A stretch of DNA of 41,259 nucleotides from Bacteroidaceae bacterium (GTDB lineage: Bacteria > Bacteroidota > Bacteroidia > Bacteroidales > Barnesiellaceae_A), in assembly GCA_017531985.1 (NCBI GenBank), contig JAFXJY010000025.1, positions 1 to 41,259 on the forward strand, given 5' to 3'. The notes under the pieces are model-generated. The model made no database searches. It worked only from the letters and a program-made list of their open reading frames with translations, and was not told the origin of the DNA. Shown here piece by piece: positions 9,200-16,620 of the stretch. Both the position numbers and the translations under genes were made by a program. Within the stretch, counting starts at the first letter, position 1; every line of letters begins with the position of its first letter.

Positions 9200-9628
9200 T
9201 TACAAAGCCTTTACCACATACGAGACGATACCCCACACTTGAAAGTTACTATCTTCGGTTACATGCAACTCGGGATATTGCGGATTGGCAGGAACGAGCC
9301 ATATACCATCACGTCGTATAGAGATGCGTTTGAGTGTAAATTCACCATCGACAAAGCAGACAGCGACACTGCCTTCACGGGGAGTAAGCGACTTATCGAT
9401 AATAAGCAAGTCGCCATCATCAATACCACAATCACGCATCGAATTGCCCGACACTCTGGCACAGAATGTCGATGCCGGATGCTTTATAAGTTCGCGATTA
9501 AGATCAATACCTTCACCTTGATGATCTTGTGCCGGAGAGGGAAATCCCGCCGGGACAGCTTCTTCAAGAGCCGGAATGGTATAAGTATCGACAGGTATAA
9601 TAGGTTGAATATGCTTTATTTCTTTCAT
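9200..9628 (-). CDS. umuD: UmuD-like LexA-family self-processing protein
   Basis: UmuD is cleaved after RecA activation to UmuD', which joins UmuC to form Pol V. The 142-residue product is a peptidase S24 domain with catalytic Ser63 in VSGNSMRD and Lys100 in EFTLKRI. An Ala-Gly pair at residues 27-28 (VPAGFPSP) is at the place expected for self-cleavage. It lacks a DNA-binding domain, so it is UmuD and not LexA. The gene starts only 26 bases after the stop codon of the hydrolase gene at 9655, so either it is co-transcribed with that gene or its promoter lies inside the hydrolase 3' end. Confidence 0.93.
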   Translation of the reverse strand: MKEIKHIQPIIPVDTYTIPALEEAVPAGFPSPAQDHQGEGIDLNRELIKHPASTFCARVSGNSMRDCGIDDGDLLIIDKSLTPREGSVAVCFVDGEFTLKRISIRRDGIWLVPANPQYPELHVTEDSNFQVWGIVSYVVKAL

Positions 9629-9654
9629 TTTTTCATTTGTTTCATACGTTCACA

Positions 9655-10812
9655 TCAAGGAGTTACCCTTAACCATGTGTTGAGAAATTGCAGGACCTGC
9701 AAGTGCATGTCGCGGTTGAACACATGGGGTGTATCGTAGATTGTTGTTATCAATCTATCATCGACACCACACTCATCCCACACGTTATGCATGTGGGCGT
9801 AAGCCTCCTCTACCCCTTCAATGGGAAACAACTTGTCATTCCTCCCATTTATAAAGAACATCGGCTTGGGACACGCAATAGCAGCCACATGAGGATAATC
9901 GAGATGATTGCGTAAGCCGGGTACAATCATAGAGTAGGCCGAGCCGCCTTTATTCTGATTATTAGTGAGAGTCATTAGCTCATTGGTGGTACACATCCAG
10001 CAAACACAAGCAGCACACTTCACTACATCGGTTGCCGCCGACAACATCCAAGCTCGATGAGCCCCCATTGAGAAGCCCACAGCACCTATCCGTTCGGCAT
10101 CGACAAAGGGCAAAGTTGCCAAAAAGTCGGCACACCTCATATCGTCAGTTGTAATCATGCCACACCACGATCGTCCCATCTGTAAGAGGTTGGATGCAAG
10201 AGCCTGCTGTGAATCGTATCTCACGCCCTCCACACGTCCACGTTCACCCCAGAAGAGAGCATCGACAGCCAGCACAACATATCCATTTCGAGCCAAAAAG
10301 TCGCCTGTGTAGATACCATCATAACACTTCCTGACCCATGCATCGCTCGATTGCCTCACAACAGTATCGCCGGCCAAGGGTCTCACATTTTTCTCTTTTC
10401 CTATATCGAATTTAGCCCCATGGTCGTGCAACACGACAACAGCCGGAAAAGGGGCATCACCATCAGGAAGAAGCAGATAAGCCGGCACTCGCACATAATG
10501 GTTGATATTAAACATGATACGCAGTGCTTTATATCCATCACGTTGCTCCTCATTCACTATTTGCCAGTCGAATGGTGTGCTATCGGGTGTATATTGCAAG
10601 CAGTTGAGTAACACGCCTCGTGCATGCTCACGCCACTCATCGTACGATGTTATTTCGCTATTACCCCATGCATCGGGATAAGACAACTCACTACACAAGG
10701 TTTCGTAATAGAGGGGCATGTCACAACGAGTCTCATACCCCTGCGATGGTGCAGAGGCATGCAGATGGAACAACACACTACCACACATAAGTAAGAACAA
10801 TAGTCGTTTCAT
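9655..10812 (-). CDS. Exported alpha/beta hydrolase (dienelactone hydrolase/acetyl esterase-like)
   Basis: This 385-residue protein has a signal peptide (MKRLLFLLMC..., cleavage probably near residue 20) and an alpha/beta hydrolase domain. The nucleophile is Ser248 in GAVGFSMGAHRAW. The acid residue is probably the Asp in FINGRNDKLFP (about 324) and the histidine is in TPHVFNRDM (about 367). The oxyanion-hole segment is VVLHDHGAKFDIGKE (about 127-141). The fold and the long N-terminal cap resemble the exported hydrolases that Bacteroidota use on acetylated glycans or small esters. Substrate is unknown. No glycan utilisation genes (SusC/SusD) flank it. It has its own promoter. Confidence 0.8.
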   Translation of the reverse strand: MKRLLFLLMCGSVLFHLHASAPSQGYETRCDMPLYYETLCSELSYPDAWGNSEITSYDEWREHARGVLLNCLQYTPDSTPFDWQIVNEEQRDGYKALRIMFNINHYVRVPAYLLLPDGDAPFPAVVVLHDHGAKFDIGKEKNVRPLAGDTVVRQSSDAWVRKCYDGIYTGDFLARNGYVVLAVDALFWGERGRVEGVRYDSQQALASNLLQMGRSWCGMITTDDMRCADFLATLPFVDAERIGAVGFSMGAHRAWMLSAATDVVKCAACVCWMCTTNELMTLTNNQNKGGSAYSMIVPGLRNHLDYPHVAAIACPKPMFFINGRNDKLFPIEGVEEAYAHMHNVWDECGVDDRLITTIYDTPHVFNRDMHLQVLQFLNTWLRVTP

Positions 10813-10832
10813 AGGCAGCTATTAGGAGACCC

Positions 10833-10840
10833 CAAAGATA
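10833..10840 (-). promoter_or_regulatory. -7 box for the exported hydrolase gene
   Basis: The minus strand reads TATCTTTG, an exact match to TAnnTTTG, 20 bases before the ATG at 10812. It may also drive the umuDC pair downstream, given the 26-base gap. Confidence 0.6.
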
Positions 10841-10923
10841 AGAAAAAAAGTCGAATTTTCTTGCACACCAATATTTATAATCTTCACATTTTTAATTATC
10901 TTTACACCCATAATAAACAGTCG

Positions 10924-10941
10924 TTGTCACAATAATGTAAC
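10924..10941 (+). promoter_or_regulatory. Pho-box-like direct repeat ahead of the response regulator gene
   Basis: TTGTCAC at 10924-10930 and ATGTAAC at 10935-10941 are two heptamers whose starts are exactly 11 bases apart, separated by AATA. OmpR/PhoB-family regulators bind such 11-bp-spaced direct repeats, and the heptamers resemble the enterobacterial Pho-box half site CTGTCAT. The second heptamer also forms the palindrome AATGTAACATT. The site is just upstream of the -7 box, so self-regulation is likely. Function is inferred. Confidence 0.45.
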
Positions 10942-10951
10942 ATTATATATA

Positions 10952-10959
10952 TATCTTTG
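10952..10959 (+). promoter_or_regulatory. -7 box for the two-component operon
   Basis: TATCTTTG matches TAnnTTTG exactly and ends 35 bases before the ATG at 10995. The nearest TTG upstream is at 10924, too far (25 bases) for a standard -33 element, which fits a promoter that depends on an activator at the repeat 10924-10941. Confidence 0.6.
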
Positions 10960-10994
10960 CACAAGATTAATTATCAACCAACTTTTTTTTCATT

Positions 10995-11678
10995 ATGACT
11001 CAATATCGCATATTGGTAACTGACGACGAAGAAGATTTGTGCGAAATACTCAAATTCAATCTCGAAACCGAAGGCTATATCGTAGACACAGCCTCCTCGG
11101 CCGAAGAAGCCCTGACACTCAACTTGCAACAATACAACTTGCTACTACTCGATGTAATGATGGGTGAGATGAGTGGCTTTAAACTGGCTTCTATTATTAA
11201 GAAGGATGAACAATTGCGACACATTCCCATCATCTTCCTCACAGCTCGTGATAGCGAAAACGACAAAATCACAGGTTTCAATCTGGGTGGAGACGACTAC
11301 ATATCCAAGCCATTCTCCATACGCGAAGTACAAGCACGCGTAAAGGCTTTACTGCGACGCACAATGCCTATTGAAGATGATAAAAAAGAGGAGTTGCAAC
11401 ACGAAAGTCTGCGTATCGACCTACGACGTAAAAAGTGCTACATCGACAATAATGAAATAGCTCTCACCAAAAAAGAGTTTGAGATACTACGCATGCTACT
11501 GAGTCATCCGCGACAAGTATTCTCCCGAGAGGAAATCCTCTCACAAGTGTGGAGCGATGAAGTATATGTACTCGACCGCACCATCGATGTCAACATCACC
11601 CGCCTACGCAAGAAGATAGGTATATATGGCAAATGTATAGTCACTCGCGTGGGTTATGGTTACTGCTTCGATGCATAG
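10995..11678 (+). CDS. OmpR/PhoB-family response regulator
   Basis: The 227-residue protein has a receiver domain with acidic pair Asp10-Asp11, phosphoacceptor Asp53 (LLLLDVMMGEMSG), the switch Thr in IFLTAR and Lys in YISKPFS. A C-terminal winged-helix DNA-binding domain follows (about 130-227, with ALTKKEFEILRMLLSH and RTIDVNITRLRKKIG). Length is standard. The partner kinase gene follows after 152 bases, making this a PhoB/PhoR-like pair, although phosphate sensing is not proven. The reading frame stays open beyond its TAG for 51 more codons, up to a TGA that overlaps the kinase ATG (see findings). Confidence 0.95.
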   Translation: MTQYRILVTDDEEDLCEILKFNLETEGYIVDTASSAEEALTLNLQQYNLLLLDVMMGEMSGFKLASIIKKDEQLRHIPIIFLTARDSENDKITGFNLGGDDYISKPFSIREVQARVKALLRRTMPIEDDKKEELQHESLRIDLRRKKCYIDNNEIALTKKEFEILRMLLSHPRQVFSREEILSQVWSDEVYVLDRTIDVNITRLRKKIGIYGKCIVTRVGYGYCFDA

Positions 11679-11834
11679 AGAGTAGAGAATCTACAAGGAA
11701 CTTCGGTCAATCGTCTTGTTCCGATTGATGGGTTTTTCTTTGGACTGATTGTAGAGTTTGACCGCAGAGGATTAGCAAGCCATATAATTGAGGTCAAGGA
11801 TAATAACAGCGTCCCATATAACCAACACACATGA
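11679..11834 (+). repeat. Repeated peptide-like element, copy 1
   Basis: Between the regulator and kinase genes the frame of the regulator remains open from its TAG to a TGA at 11832-11834. It would encode a segment VEFDRRGLASHIIEVKD (11751-11801). Copy 2 after the kinase gene encodes VSFERKSIANYVIEVKD. The two share 17 identical bases (11787-11803 and 13720-13736), and most other changes are conservative at the protein level. Copy 1 has no ATG. It could be a decayed coding duplication, a short peptide with a rare start, or a structured DNA/RNA element, since TTTGACC and GGTCAA can pair across it. Confidence 0.4.
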
Positions 11835-13591
11835 AAAAGTTATATTTCGACATACCCTTTCACAAGAGCCTATTCTTTTCGATAGGCGGACTATTCACAC
11901 TATTTGTTGCCATTACACTATCACTGCAATACTATCAAGAAAAGAGCATACGCCAAGAGAACCTCAACACCTTGCTACAAGAATACAATCGCCATGTAGC
12001 ACGCATCATACCCGCAACATTGACCGACGAAAGCAATAGTTACGACACATTCGACAACCACCCTTATCGCCTCACCATCATAGACACACACAGCGGCAAG
12101 GTACTGCTGGACAATAGCACCCAAGATGCCATAGTCGCACCACACCTTGATCGACCCGAAATTAGCCAAGCCATCAACAACGAACAAGGTGAGGCCTACT
12201 CGATACGCTACTCACAGACGATGGACAAACTATACTTCTATGCAGCCTATCGACACAATAACTATGTTATACGGTCGTCCATTCCTTACGACAATACACT
12301 ATCCAACATCCTACACGTCGATCCAAGATTTCGCTATATACTCATCATTGTAGCCACCGTTTTCATTATAGCATTACTTATATTTTGTTATAGACTGGGC
12401 AAGGCCATATCAGACTTAGACAAATTTGCCCGCATTGCCGAGCAGAACCGACCGCTGACATACACCGAAGCAACCACCAACAGCACACTCGGACGCATTA
12501 CACTCAACTTGCAAAATACATATGAAGCCTTACGACAAGCACGCGAGGCACTAACCATCGAGGAAGAAAAGCTACTGGCTCACATCTATTCCTCTCGCGA
12601 AGGAATAGCCATTTTCACTCATAACAAACAGATGATTGTATCGAACAACTTATTCATACAGTACATCAATCACATCACAGACAACACCATCGACAACAAC
12701 CTCTCCGACATCTTTACCGAACCACTACTGCAAGAAATCACGCTGCATGTTACTCGCCCCTACGACCGCATAAGCAACGATGGTAGTGCGATAATCAAAC
12801 AGATACGCATCTCGAAGAACGGACTGATATTTGTTGTAAGAGGTATCTTGTTCAACGACAACTCGTTCGAAATTTCTATTTTTGACAACACCGAGAGAGA
12901 ACATGAAGACTTACTAAAAAAACAATTGACACAGAACATAGCACACGAATTAAAGACCCCCGTCAGCAGCATTCGCGGTTACTTAGAGACCATTCTATAC
13001 AACAATATAGACCCACAACGGCAACAACTCTTCCTCGAACGCTCATACAATCAAGCCAAGCGACTCTCCGACTTGCTCAACGATATATCAATGCTCAATC
13101 GTCTTGACGAGTCGTCCGACCTATTCGACAAGGATGAGCTTAACCTTTCATCACTCATTGCCCACACAATCGACGAGAGCAGCATGGCTATTGAAGCCAA
13201 AAAAATGCACATTACCACCATGGGAATTTCCCCCGATATGTGCATAAAGGGCAACAACTCGTTATTGTACTCCATCTTCCGCAACCTCATCGACAACTCC
13301 ATAGCGTACGCCGGAGAAGGTTGTACAATCACAATCAACTGCTATCACAACGACGACAACTACTATTATTTCTCATTTGCCGACAACGGAATAGGGGTTG
13401 AAGAGGCACACCTACATCGCCTATTCGAACGCTTCTACCGCGTAGACAAGGGTCGTTCACGCAAGCTGGGAGGCACAGGACTTGGACTTGCTATTGTTAA
13501 AAACGCCGTTCTCTTTCATCGAGGCGAAATCATGGCCAAAAATGCACAAGGAGGCGGACTGGATATACTCTTTACACTACGCAAGACATAA
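11831..13591 (+). CDS. PhoR-like membrane sensor histidine kinase
   Basis: The 586-residue kinase has two membrane helices (about residues 13-34 and 168-188) that flank a periplasmic sensor domain of about 130 residues. A juxtamembrane linker and a PAS-like region (about 240-355, EEKLLAHIYSSREGIAIF) follow. The HisKA phosphoacceptor is His372 (QNIAHELKTPVSS), followed by a catalytic ATPase domain with N box NLIDNSIAYA, G1 box FADNGIGVEE and G2 box GGTGLGLAIVKN. The PhoR-like layout (sensor, PAS, HisKA, HATPase) and the upstream regulator suggest a PhoBR-like system, but the periplasmic domain gives no ligand. The gene probably shares the regulator's promoter. Confidence 0.93.
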   Translation: MKKLYFDIPFHKSLFFSIGGLFTLFVAITLSLQYYQEKSIRQENLNTLLQEYNRHVARIIPATLTDESNSYDTFDNHPYRLTIIDTHSGKVLLDNSTQDAIVAPHLDRPEISQAINNEQGEAYSIRYSQTMDKLYFYAAYRHNNYVIRSSIPYDNTLSNILHVDPRFRYILIIVATVFIIALLIFCYRLGKAISDLDKFARIAEQNRPLTYTEATTNSTLGRITLNLQNTYEALRQAREALTIEEEKLLAHIYSSREGIAIFTHNKQMIVSNNLFIQYINHITDNTIDNNLSDIFTEPLLQEITLHVTRPYDRISNDGSAIIKQIRISKNGLIFVVRGILFNDNSFEISIFDNTEREHEDLLKKQLTQNIAHELKTPVSSIRGYLETILYNNIDPQRQQLFLERSYNQAKRLSDLLNDISMLNRLDESSDLFDKDELNLSSLIAHTIDESSMAIEAKKMHITTMGISPDMCIKGNNSLLYSIFRNLIDNSIAYAGEGCTITINCYHNDDNYYYFSFADNGIGVEEAHLHRLFERFYRVDKGRSRKLGGTGLGLAIVKNAVLFHRGEIMAKNAQGGGLDILFTLRKT

Positions 13592-13626
13592 GGTATAACA
13601 CCACTCCAACCCTCTGTTACAAAATA

Positions 13627-13869
13627 ATGATGATTAACGCAACTTCTTCAAGTCGCTATGTTATGATTTTTCTTTAAGTGGGAGTTTCTTTTGAGCGTAA
13701 AAGCATAGCAAACTATGTGATTGAGGTCAAGGATAAAAAAGACACCAAGAAAGAGATAGAGCCGACACATAGAATACCTTCGAGAACAATCGAGTTATCA
13801 ATCGGTGGAATTTTTATAAAAGACTCCAAAGCCACCGCACATAAAATCAAACATAAATTTGCACATTAA
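13627..13869 (+). pseudogene. Repeated peptide-like element, copy 2 (decayed small ORF)
   Basis: A frame that begins ATG ATG ATT at 13627 runs 16 codons to a TAA at 13675-13677. It then reopens at a GTG (13678) for 63 codons. The resulting peptide aligns with the frame of copy 1 on both sides of the stop: ATSSSRYV against GTSVNRLV before it and VSFERKSIANYVIEVKD against VEFDRRGLASHIIEVKD after it. Similarity ends right after the VKD residues. No known protein family was recognised. This looks like an interrupted small gene or a decayed duplication; a short functional peptide from the GTG start cannot be excluded. Confidence 0.35.
13854..13861 (+). promoter_or_regulatory. First candidate -7 box for the acyl-CoA ligase gene
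   Basis: TAAATTTG matches TAnnTTTG and lies 123 bases before the ATG at 13985. It overlaps the last codons of the decayed small ORF, which argues against that ORF being under strong selection. Confidence 0.45.
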
Positions 13870-13881
13870 AATTTATTCAGT

Positions 13882-13889
13882 TATATTTG
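13882..13889 (+). promoter_or_regulatory. Second candidate -7 box for the acyl-CoA ligase gene
   Basis: TATATTTG matches TAnnTTTG, 95 bases before the ATG. I cannot choose between it and the box at 13854. Either gives an unusually long leader for this window. Confidence 0.45.
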
Positions 13890-13984
13890 TTGCGAATTTC
13901 AACTATTATGGATTGCAATCAATTATTGGTTATATACCAACACACAAGATTGCCTCACTCTCGTTATAACATAAAAACAATATT

Positions 13985-15628
13985 ATGACCGAATCACTTA
14001 ACCTACTACTAAAAGAAAGTTTTTGCAAGAACTGGACTCACAAAGCCTTGTGTGACCTTGGCAAGTCGCCCATCACATACGGTGAAGCAGCTCAACAAAT
14101 AGCTCGCATACAACTCTTTATGAAAGAAGTTGGCATCAATCCACAAGACAAAATTGCACTCTGTGGCAAGAACTCGGCCAATTGGGCCATCGCATTCTTG
14201 GCCACCATTTCATACGGAGCTATACCTGTCCCCATCCTCAACGACTTCAAGCCCGAAAGCATCCACAACATAGTCAACCACTCCGATGCACGCCTCATGT
14301 GGTTGGACGATGCCATATTGAATGCTGTCAACATTGAAGAGATGCCCTCATTAGAGATTGTCATGCAGCTCAATAACCTATCTTATGTGTACAGCAAAGA
14401 TGAACAAATAGGCAACATCTATGCCTCTCTCGATGAAGCATTTGCACAGAAATACCCCCAATTTGGCATCGACGACCTTGTATTCCACCAAGATCAACCC
14501 GATGAAATAGCCCTTATCAATTACACATCAGGCTCGACAGGTTTTTCAAAAGGCGTGGTACTCCCCTACCGAGCCTTGTGGTCGAACGTACGTTTTGCCA
14601 TTGACAACATCAGCTACTTAAAGGCCGATGAAGGCATGATTAACATGCTGCCATTAGCCCATATGTATGGTCTTGCCATTGAGCTACTCTTCCCCTTGTG
14701 CAAAGGTTGCTACGTCTATTTCTTGGGCAAGACACCTTCCCCCAAGATTCTCTTATCGGCCTTTGCCGAAGTAAAGCCCAAGTTAATTATAGCCGTACCA
14801 CTCATTCTCGAAAAAATTATCCGCTCAAAGGTATTGCCCGTTGTACAGAAACCGTTAATCAACGTCTTGTTACACATACCGGGTATATCCAACATCATCT
14901 ACAACAAGATACGCAAGCAACTAATCGAAGCCTTCGGCAGACGATTGGAAATGATTGTACTCGGTGGAGCAGCCCTTAATGGCGACATTGAGGACTTATT
15001 GCGTCGCATCAAGTTCCCCTACACCGTAGGCTACGGTATGACCGAGTGTGCACCTCTCATAGCCTACGCTCCTTGGTATGAAATTCGCAAAGCATCATGT
15101 GGCAAGATAGTAGACCGGATGGAGGCTCGTATAGTCCCTCTAAATGAAGGTGACGAAGTAGGCGAATTGTGGGTAAAAGGAACAAACACAATGCTGGGTT
15201 ATTACAAGAATGAGGAAGCAACACAATCGACATTCCGCGATGGATGGATGAATACCGGTGACTTATGCGTCTTTGACAAAGATGGATTCTTGTACATCCG
15301 CGGTCGCAACAAGAACCTCATTTTAGGTCCTTCGGGACAGAACATATATCCCGAGGAGATAGAAGACAAGATAAACAACATGCCCTATGTAGCCGAATCA
15401 TTGGTAGTTGATCGCGGAGGTCGACTGGTAGCACTCATAGTCCCCGATTATGAAAAAGGCAAGCAAGAGGGAATCGACGCCGAGGCTGTAAGGAAAATCA
15501 TTCTCGACAATCGTGCTGTATTGAACAAGATGCTACCCTCTTATTCACCCATTGTCGCCATAGAACTGCGTGATGAAGAATTTGAAAAAACGCCCAAACG
15601 CAGCATTCGACGCTTCTTGTATTCATAA
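13985..15628 (+). CDS. AMP-forming acyl-CoA/acyl-ACP ligase (FadD-like)
   Basis: The 547-residue enzyme belongs to the ANL superfamily, which activates a carboxylic acid with ATP to an acyl-adenylate and transfers it to CoA or a carrier protein. The P-loop YTSGSTGFSKG is at residues 180-190, the motif GYGMTECAPL binds the adenylate, and TGD and the hinge/C-terminal GRNKNLILGPSGQNIYPEEIE are present. It ends with KTPKRSIRRFLYS, including the usual catalytic lysine. It most resembles long-chain fatty acid CoA ligases. The Ile-rich substrate region cannot define chain length. The gene stands alone between a leader with two -7 boxes and a strong hairpin. Confidence 0.88.
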   Translation: MTESLNLLLKESFCKNWTHKALCDLGKSPITYGEAAQQIARIQLFMKEVGINPQDKIALCGKNSANWAIAFLATISYGAIPVPILNDFKPESIHNIVNHSDARLMWLDDAILNAVNIEEMPSLEIVMQLNNLSYVYSKDEQIGNIYASLDEAFAQKYPQFGIDDLVFHQDQPDEIALINYTSGSTGFSKGVVLPYRALWSNVRFAIDNISYLKADEGMINMLPLAHMYGLAIELLFPLCKGCYVYFLGKTPSPKILLSAFAEVKPKLIIAVPLILEKIIRSKVLPVVQKPLINVLLHIPGISNIIYNKIRKQLIEAFGRRLEMIVLGGAALNGDIEDLLRRIKFPYTVGYGMTECAPLIAYAPWYEIRKASCGKIVDRMEARIVPLNEGDEVGELWVKGTNTMLGYYKNEEATQSTFRDGWMNTGDLCVFDKDGFLYIRGRNKNLILGPSGQNIYPEEIEDKINNMPYVAESLVVDRGGRLVALIVPDYEKGKQEGIDAEAVRKIILDNRAVLNKMLPSYSPIVAIELRDEEFEKTPKRSIRRFLYS

Positions 15629-15720
15629 CAGGAACAACTCACAGCCTTTCAACGAGGGTATCTCATACCTTAAATGAGTACTCTAAGAAGTAATAGATTA
15701 TAACTATTATATCACTAAAA

Positions 15721-15758
15721 GGGTCGTATCAAGCTCTATTTTGAGTAAGATACGACCC
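15721..15758 (+). terminator. Hairpin terminator after the acyl-CoA ligase gene
   Basis: GGGTCGTATC at 15721-15730 pairs perfectly with GATACGACCC at 15749-15758, with a short CTC/GAG stem in the loop. T-rich TTTCTTT follows and CTAAAA precedes, so it can work in either direction. It sits about 90 bases past the ligase stop codon. Confidence 0.8.
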
Positions 15759-15938
15759 TTTCTTTGGTCTTTGTGTATTCTCAAATTTCAAATTATTAGT
15801 TCATATTCTCACAAATTGAGTTTTAAGACAGCCTCTTGTTCAATAAATTAGGTGGAATTTATTGAAAGTTCCTTTAACTTTTTACTAATTTATAGAACAT
15901 CCCATTACACAGAGGGCGTGATAAAAGGATTTTTTTAC

Positions 15939-15946
15939 TAATTTTG
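15939..15946 (+). promoter_or_regulatory. -7 box for xpt
   Basis: TAATTTTG matches TAnnTTTG and ends 14 bases before the ATG at 15961 (20 before the alternative ATG at 15967). The expected transcript would have a leader of roughly 10-16 bases. Confidence 0.6.
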
Positions 15947-15960
15947 CACCCACAAACATA

Positions 15961-16536
15961 ATGACTATGGAGCTACTGAAACAACGCATCTTACGCGACG
16001 GAAAAATCCTATCAAAAGACATACTCAAAGTAGACAACCTTATCAATCATCAAATAGACCCACAATTGATGATGGCAATAGGGGTAGAGTTTGCTCGTCG
16101 ATTTGCCTACACACGTGCCAACAAGATACTCACCATTGAAGCAAGTGGTATAGCCCCGGCACTCATGACCGGCTACTGCATGGGTATACCGGTCATCTTC
16201 GCCAAGAAAAGTCAACCATCGACTATGCAGAACGTTCTGTCGAGTCCCATACACTCATTCACTCGTGACAAAGATTATACAATAGTAGTAAGCACCGAAT
16301 ATCTCAGACCCGGCGATAAGGTATTGTGTATCGATGACTTCTTGGCTTACGGCAGTGCAGCTCAAGCCATGGACAACATTATAAAGCAAGCCGGTGCCAC
16401 ATCGGTAGGATTGGGAGTAGTCATTGAGAAGAAATTTCAAGGCGGTGGTGACAAACTTCGCGAACAAGGCATTCATATCGAGAGCCTTGCTTGCATTGAA
16501 GAACTTGCCGATGGTAAAATAACATTTACCGACTGA
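15961..16536 (+). CDS. xpt: Xanthine phosphoribosyltransferase
   Basis: Xpt converts xanthine and phosphoribosyl pyrophosphate to XMP in purine salvage, in the cytoplasm. The 191-residue product matches the family length (about 190). The PRPP-binding loop VLCIDDFLAYGSAAQAM is at about residues 121-137. The N-terminal MELLKQRILRDGKILSKDILKVDNLINHQIDP and the segment KSQPSTMQNV are characteristic. Two in-frame ATGs at 15961 and 15967 are possible; homologues usually start MELL or MEAL, which favours 15967. The gene is monocistronic with a -7 box close to the start. No purine riboswitch is visible. Confidence 0.93.
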   Translation: MTMELLKQRILRDGKILSKDILKVDNLINHQIDPQLMMAIGVEFARRFAYTRANKILTIEASGIAPALMTGYCMGIPVIFAKKSQPSTMQNVLSSPIHSFTRDKDYTIVVSTEYLRPGDKVLCIDDFLAYGSAAQAMDNIIKQAGATSVGLGVVIEKKFQGGGDKLREQGIHIESLACIEELADGKITFTD

Positions 16537-16605
16537 CATCAGCCCCCAAACATCAAAATAAACACAAAATAACCAATCATAACAAGTCTTATAAACAAAT
16601 AGACT

Positions 16606-16613
16606 TATCTTTG
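16606..16613 (+). promoter_or_regulatory. -7 box for the porin gene (leaderless start)
   Basis: TATCTTTG matches TAnnTTTG exactly and ends seven bases before the ATG at 16621. The signal peptide needs that ATG, so the mRNA is predicted to begin at or within about three bases of the start codon. Confidence 0.6.
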
Positions 16614-16620
16614 CAATCGC

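Larger units (their letters stand above)
13592..13984. other. Intergenic region between kinase and acyl-CoA ligase genes
   Basis: The 393-base gap contains the second copy of the peptide-like element (13627-13869) and two -7 boxes for the downstream ligase gene. There is no clear factor-independent terminator after the kinase gene. The remaining sequence, 13890-13984, is an AT-rich leader in which I see nothing recognisable. Confidence 0.5.
15629..15960. other. Intergenic region between acyl-CoA ligase gene and xpt
   Basis: This 332-base gap holds the hairpin at 15721-15758 and the xpt promoter at its right end. I looked for a purine riboswitch ahead of xpt, as in Bacillus, and saw no such structure. 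The leader after the -7 box is too short to hold one. Nothing else was recognised. Confidence 0.5.

Noticed and set aside
9150..9236. Upstream start of umuC with 29 extra residues
   Set aside because: Those residues overlap umuD and do not match the family. The canonical start MYALVDCNN is at 9149.
15629..15960. Purine riboswitch ahead of xpt
   Set aside because: The -7 box ends 14 bases before the start codon, so no leader is long enough to hold an aptamer, and no such structure is visible upstream.
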